DNA from: Roseateles oligotrophus
GTDB lineage: Bacteria > Pseudomonadota > Gammaproteobacteria > Burkholderiales > Burkholderiaceae_C
NCBI RefSeq assembly: GCF_025717515.1
Contig: NZ_JAJIRN010000003.1
Coordinates: forward strand, 558,001 to 622,000
Direction: 5' to 3'
Length of the DNA stretch: 64,000 bases
Notes under the pieces: generated by a model
Seen by the model: the letters and a program-made list of their open reading frames with translations, nothing else
Databases searched by the model: none
What the model was told of the DNA's origin: nothing
Translations under genes and position numbers: made by a program
Part shown: positions 61,172 to 64,000 of the stretch, piece after piece
Numbering within the stretch: the first letter of the stretch is position 1
Layout: each line of letters opens with the position of its first letter

Positions 61172-64000
61172 ATGGAACTGTTCCTGCCAAAAATTGAATT
61201 GCTCGCGCTGGAGCAGCAGTTGCCCAGCCAATCGGGCATCGCGCGTGCGCGAACCTTGGTAGCGCTGGCTTGGTACTGGCGCCAAAGCAACAGCCGGCAG
61301 GCGATGTACTGGGTCGAGGAGGGTGAACGATGCCTTCAGGCATCGGTGGAGCCGGCGCAAGCAGTGGAAAAGATCCGCCTTGCCGCACGTCTGCTGCTGG
61401 TGCGCGCCGAAACCAAACAGTTGGCTGCCGAGCTTGAGGTGGCGCTGCAGATGGCGCTGGATGCGGCGGCGCAGTTCGAGACTTGCCAGGACATGGTGGG
61501 CCTGGGGGATGCTTATTGGCTGCAGGGGCAGGTGCTGGAGGACAGCGGTCAGCATGGGCAGATCAAGCTCATCCTGGACGCTGCGCAGGCGGTCTATCTG
61601 GCTGCCGGTGACAAAGCTCGGCAAGATGCTTTGCAAGCTCGTCGTCTGACCATGGCTGTGTTCTCGGACCCGGTGGCGGTGGCGGCAGCGCTTGAGACCT
61701 TTCCGCTCGATCAGCAGGGCCAGTTGCCGGTTGCTTTTTGGCTCAGCAGCACAAGGGGCCTGTGCGCAGCCATGGCCGGCGATCCCGCAGCTTCGATCAA
61801 ACATTTTTTGCGAGCCCATGAGATCGCGCTGGACATTGGCCAGTTGCGGCGGGCCTTGGTGGCGGGCAGCAATGCGGCCGAGTCGTTTTTACGCCTGGGT
61901 GATTTGGATACCGCCTTGGCCATGCATGAGCGTGATCTGCTGCTGGCGCGCGAGCTCGGCTGGCCGGTCAGTCTGGGCTTGTGTCTGGGCAAGATCGGCA
62001 CGGCAATGCGGCAGTTGGGTCGCTATGCCGAGGCGCGCACCTTCTTGCTGGAGAGCACCAAGCAAATGGCCTTGCTGCCCGGTTCTCGCAACCAGGCTCA
62101 GATCATGATCGACCTGGCGGACTTGGAACTCGCCGATGGCCGCTATGCGAGCGCGGCGCAGGCCTTCACCGATCTGGCGGCCCAGCTTGACCTGAAGTTG
62201 AGTCCCGATTTGCTCTTGCTGGTGCAGTGCAGCCGGGCCGCGGCCTTGCTGAAGGTCGGCCACAAACAGGCGGCCGGCGAAGCGGCCATGGCCGCTTTGG
62301 GTTTGGCTGCCACCTTGGGTGATGTGCTGGGCGAGATGAAGGCGCTGCAGGTCTTGGCGCAAATGCCGGATGACGCCGGCCTGCCTTACCCTGACGATAT
62401 GCATGAGCCCTCGCTCGCCCTGCATTATTTGCGGCGAGCGGAGGCGTTGGCCGCCACCATCAAGGGCTATGAACCGGCACCCGATTTGTGGCAGCAATTG
62501 GCGGCGGCCGAGGCCAAGGCCGGCAACTACAAATCTGCCTACGAATATGGTCTGGCGGCGCAGAGTGCCTACCGCAAGGTGCAGACCGTCGCCGTGCAAC
62601 AGCGTGCGGTGGCGATGCAAGTCAAACATGAGTTGGAGCAAGCGCAGGCAGAAACGGTGTTGCACCAGCAAGCGGCCGAGGCTTTGCGGGAGACCACCAC
62701 TACGCTGGAAATTCTCGGCGTGATGGGGCGTGAAATAACCGCTTGTTTGCAGGCCGAGAGCATTTTTCAGACCTTGTACCGGCATGTCGATCAGTTGCTG
62801 GATGCGGCCAGCTTTGTGGTGTTCATGGCGGAGCCACCGCCCGCAGGGATGGCAGGGCCGGGGCAATTGGCATTGGCCTATGGTGTTGAAGGCGGCGAGC
62901 AGCTGGAACCCAAGATACTCGTGATGGACGGCGATTCGGTACTCGCCCGCTGCGCCCGTGATCGCGAGGAGCTGCTGATCAATCTTGAATCCGAGGGCAG
63001 CGATGGCGCGAGTCTGGTCCCGGGTACCTTGGTCACCCTGAGCCTGCTATTTGGCCCCTTGCTTGCTGGCGACAGGCTGCTGGGCGTGATGTCGATTCAG
63101 TCGACGCACCCGCATGCCTATGGTGACCGCGAGCGCTTTATCTTCAAGGCGCTATGTGCCTATGGAGCGATCGCTCTGGACAACGCCGCCGCCTACGCCC
63201 TCACCGAAGCCGCCCAGCAGCAGACCCATGCGGCCTTGATGGAGCTGCGCCAGATGCAGCGAGATTTGATCGAGCGCGAGAAGCTGGCGGCGCTGGGTTC
63301 GCTGGTGGCCGGAGTCGCGCATGAGCTGAATACGCCGATCGGCAATAGCCTGCTGGTGGCGAGCACGCTGAGGGACAGCAGTCAGGACTTTTTGACGGAA
63401 CTCGCTCAAGGGGGCTTGCGCAAGTCGCAATTGGAGCAGTACTGCCGCAGCACCCAGGAATCCAGCAGCCTGTTGATGCGCAGCCTTGAAAAAGCGGCCG
63501 AGCTGGTCAGCGGGTTCAAGCAGTTAGCAGTTGACCAGACCTCGGACCGCCGCCGCCCCTTCAGCCTGCAGCAAACTTGCGAGGAGGTCGCGCTGACCTT
63601 GGCGCATGTTCTGACGCGGGCCGGCCATAGCTTGACGATGGAGGTTGACGAGGACCTGGCACTCGACAGCTACCCCGGCCCATTGGGGCAGGTGATCAGC
63701 AACCTCATCATCAATGCCACGCTGCACGGCTTCGACGGCAGGCAAGGCGGCAAGATGCGGCTGAGCGCTCATGCGCAGGGTGCGCAGCAGGTACTCCTGA
63801 GCTTCGATGACGATGGCCACGGCATTGCGGCCGAGCATCTGAGCAAGATCTTTGAGCCTTTCTTCACCACCCGGCTGGGCCAAGGCGGCAGTGGCCTGGG
63901 CCTGCATATCAGCTACAACATCGTGCGAAATCTGCTCGGCGGCAGCATCTCGGTCAGCAGTCGAATCGGGCGGGGCACCCACTTCGAGATCTTGTTGCCC
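61172..64000 (+). CDS. TPR-GAF sensor histidine kinase (3' end outside window)
   Basis: Read directly from ATG 61172; the frame is open to the window edge (943 codons) and probably ends soon after. Residues 1-450 or so are helical TPR-like repeats (for example RLGDLDTALAMHERDLLLAR). A coiled coil (VQQRAVAMQVKHELEQAQAE), a GAF-type domain (about 510-680) and another coiled coil follow. His717 lies in LVAGVAHELNTPIGN, then N box (QVISNLIINATLHGF), G1 (FDDDGHGIAAEH), F box (KIFEPFFTTRLGQGG) and G2 (SGLGLHISYNIV). Cytosolic. It lies 140 nt after the phytochelatin synthase gene with no clear terminator between, so a link to that operon is possible but unproven. Confidence 0.88.
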   Translation, partial: MELFLPKIELLALEQQLPSQSGIARARTLVALAWYWRQSNSRQAMYWVEEGERCLQASVEPAQAVEKIRLAARLLLVRAETKQLAAELEVALQMALDAAAQFETCQDMVGLGDAYWLQGQVLEDSGQHGQIKLILDAAQAVYLAAGDKARQDALQARRLTMAVFSDPVAVAAALETFPLDQQGQLPVAFWLSSTRGLCAAMAGDPAASIKHFLRAHEIALDIGQLRRALVAGSNAAESFLRLGDLDTALAMHERDLLLARELGWPVSLGLCLGKIGTAMRQLGRYAEARTFLLESTKQMALLPGSRNQAQIMIDLADLELADGRYASAAQAFTDLAAQLDLKLSPDLLLLVQCSRAAALLKVGHKQAAGEAAMAALGLAATLGDVLGEMKALQVLAQMPDDAGLPYPDDMHEPSLALHYLRRAEALAATIKGYEPAPDLWQQLAAAEAKAGNYKSAYEYGLAAQSAYRKVQTVAVQQRAVAMQVKHELEQAQAETVLHQQAAEALRETTTTLEILGVMGREITACLQAESIFQTLYRHVDQLLDAASFVVFMAEPPPAGMAGPGQLALAYGVEGGEQLEPKILVMDGDSVLARCARDREELLINLESEGSDGASLVPGTLVTLSLLFGPLLAGDRLLGVMSIQSTHPHAYGDRERFIFKALCAYGAIALDNAAAYALTEAAQQQTHAALMELRQMQRDLIEREKLAALGSLVAGVAHELNTPIGNSLLVASTLRDSSQDFLTELAQGGLRKSQLEQYCRSTQESSSLLMRSLEKAAELVSGFKQLAVDQTSDRRRPFSLQQTCEEVALTLAHVLTRAGHSLTMEVDEDLALDSYPGPLGQVISNLIINATLHGFDGRQGGKMRLSAHAQGAQQVLLSFDDDGHGIAAEHLSKIFEPFFTTRLGQGGSGLGLHISYNIVRNLLGGSISVSSRIGRGTHFEILLP

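Overview
The window is a high-GC stretch of a betaproteobacterial chromosome, most likely Burkholderiales (Leptothrix/Rubrivivax/Roseateles-like). The evidence is the classic beta/str/S10/spc/alpha ribosomal gene order ending in rplQ then dsbD, an HU protein with a Lys/Ala/Pro tail, a long S3 tail, and a PEP-CTERM remnant. No species call is possible from sequence alone.

Layout. 1-9706: end of rplJ, rplL, rpoB, rpoC, with an attenuator-like hairpin before rpoB and a strong terminator after rpoC. 9707-10204: a PIN-domain gene facing the terminator. 10288-15519: str operon (rpsL, rpsG, fusA, tuf, rpsJ) ending in its own terminator. 15540-30761: S10-spc-alpha genes (rplC to rplQ), interrupted by a peroxiredoxin gene between rpsQ and rplN and with what look like internal promoters before rplC, rplN and rpsD. 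30894-33071: dsbD, then two tandem initiator tRNAs whose promoter -35 box overlaps the dsbD stop codon.

33073-43598 is an accessory and regulatory stretch: a 645-bp gene-less area, a Spy/CpxP-like protein with a two-component system, a LysR/monooxygenase divergent pair, a soluble TPR-type histidine kinase, a decayed patch where two copies of an 87-bp repeat truncate a LysR gene and a PEP-CTERM gene, and a 455-aa protein whose middle resembles the helical pore domain of Cry toxins. 43599-53772 holds a formate/nitrite channel, an NnrU-like membrane protein, an M24 peptidase, a DHH phosphoesterase, a MASE3-type histidine kinase, an ALDH7-type dehydrogenase, a MocR regulator and an EamA exporter. 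A tRNA-Leu(CAG) follows, then a GGDEF-EAL protein and HU.

The most interesting system is at 56847-61031: two divergent operons, (FAD oxidoreductase with a Cys-rich tail, then MFS transporter) and (SigZ-like ECF sigma factor with a Cys-rich tail, then phytochelatin synthase). The 148-bp gap between them holds two face-to-face ECF-type promoters sharing one palindromic -35 core, GTTGCAAC. Each has a 16-nt spacer to a CGTC -10 element (CGTCTTA one way, CGTCTAA the other). This reads as a self-contained, sigma-controlled thiol/metal(loid) detoxification module. The window ends inside another TPR-GAF-histidine kinase gene.
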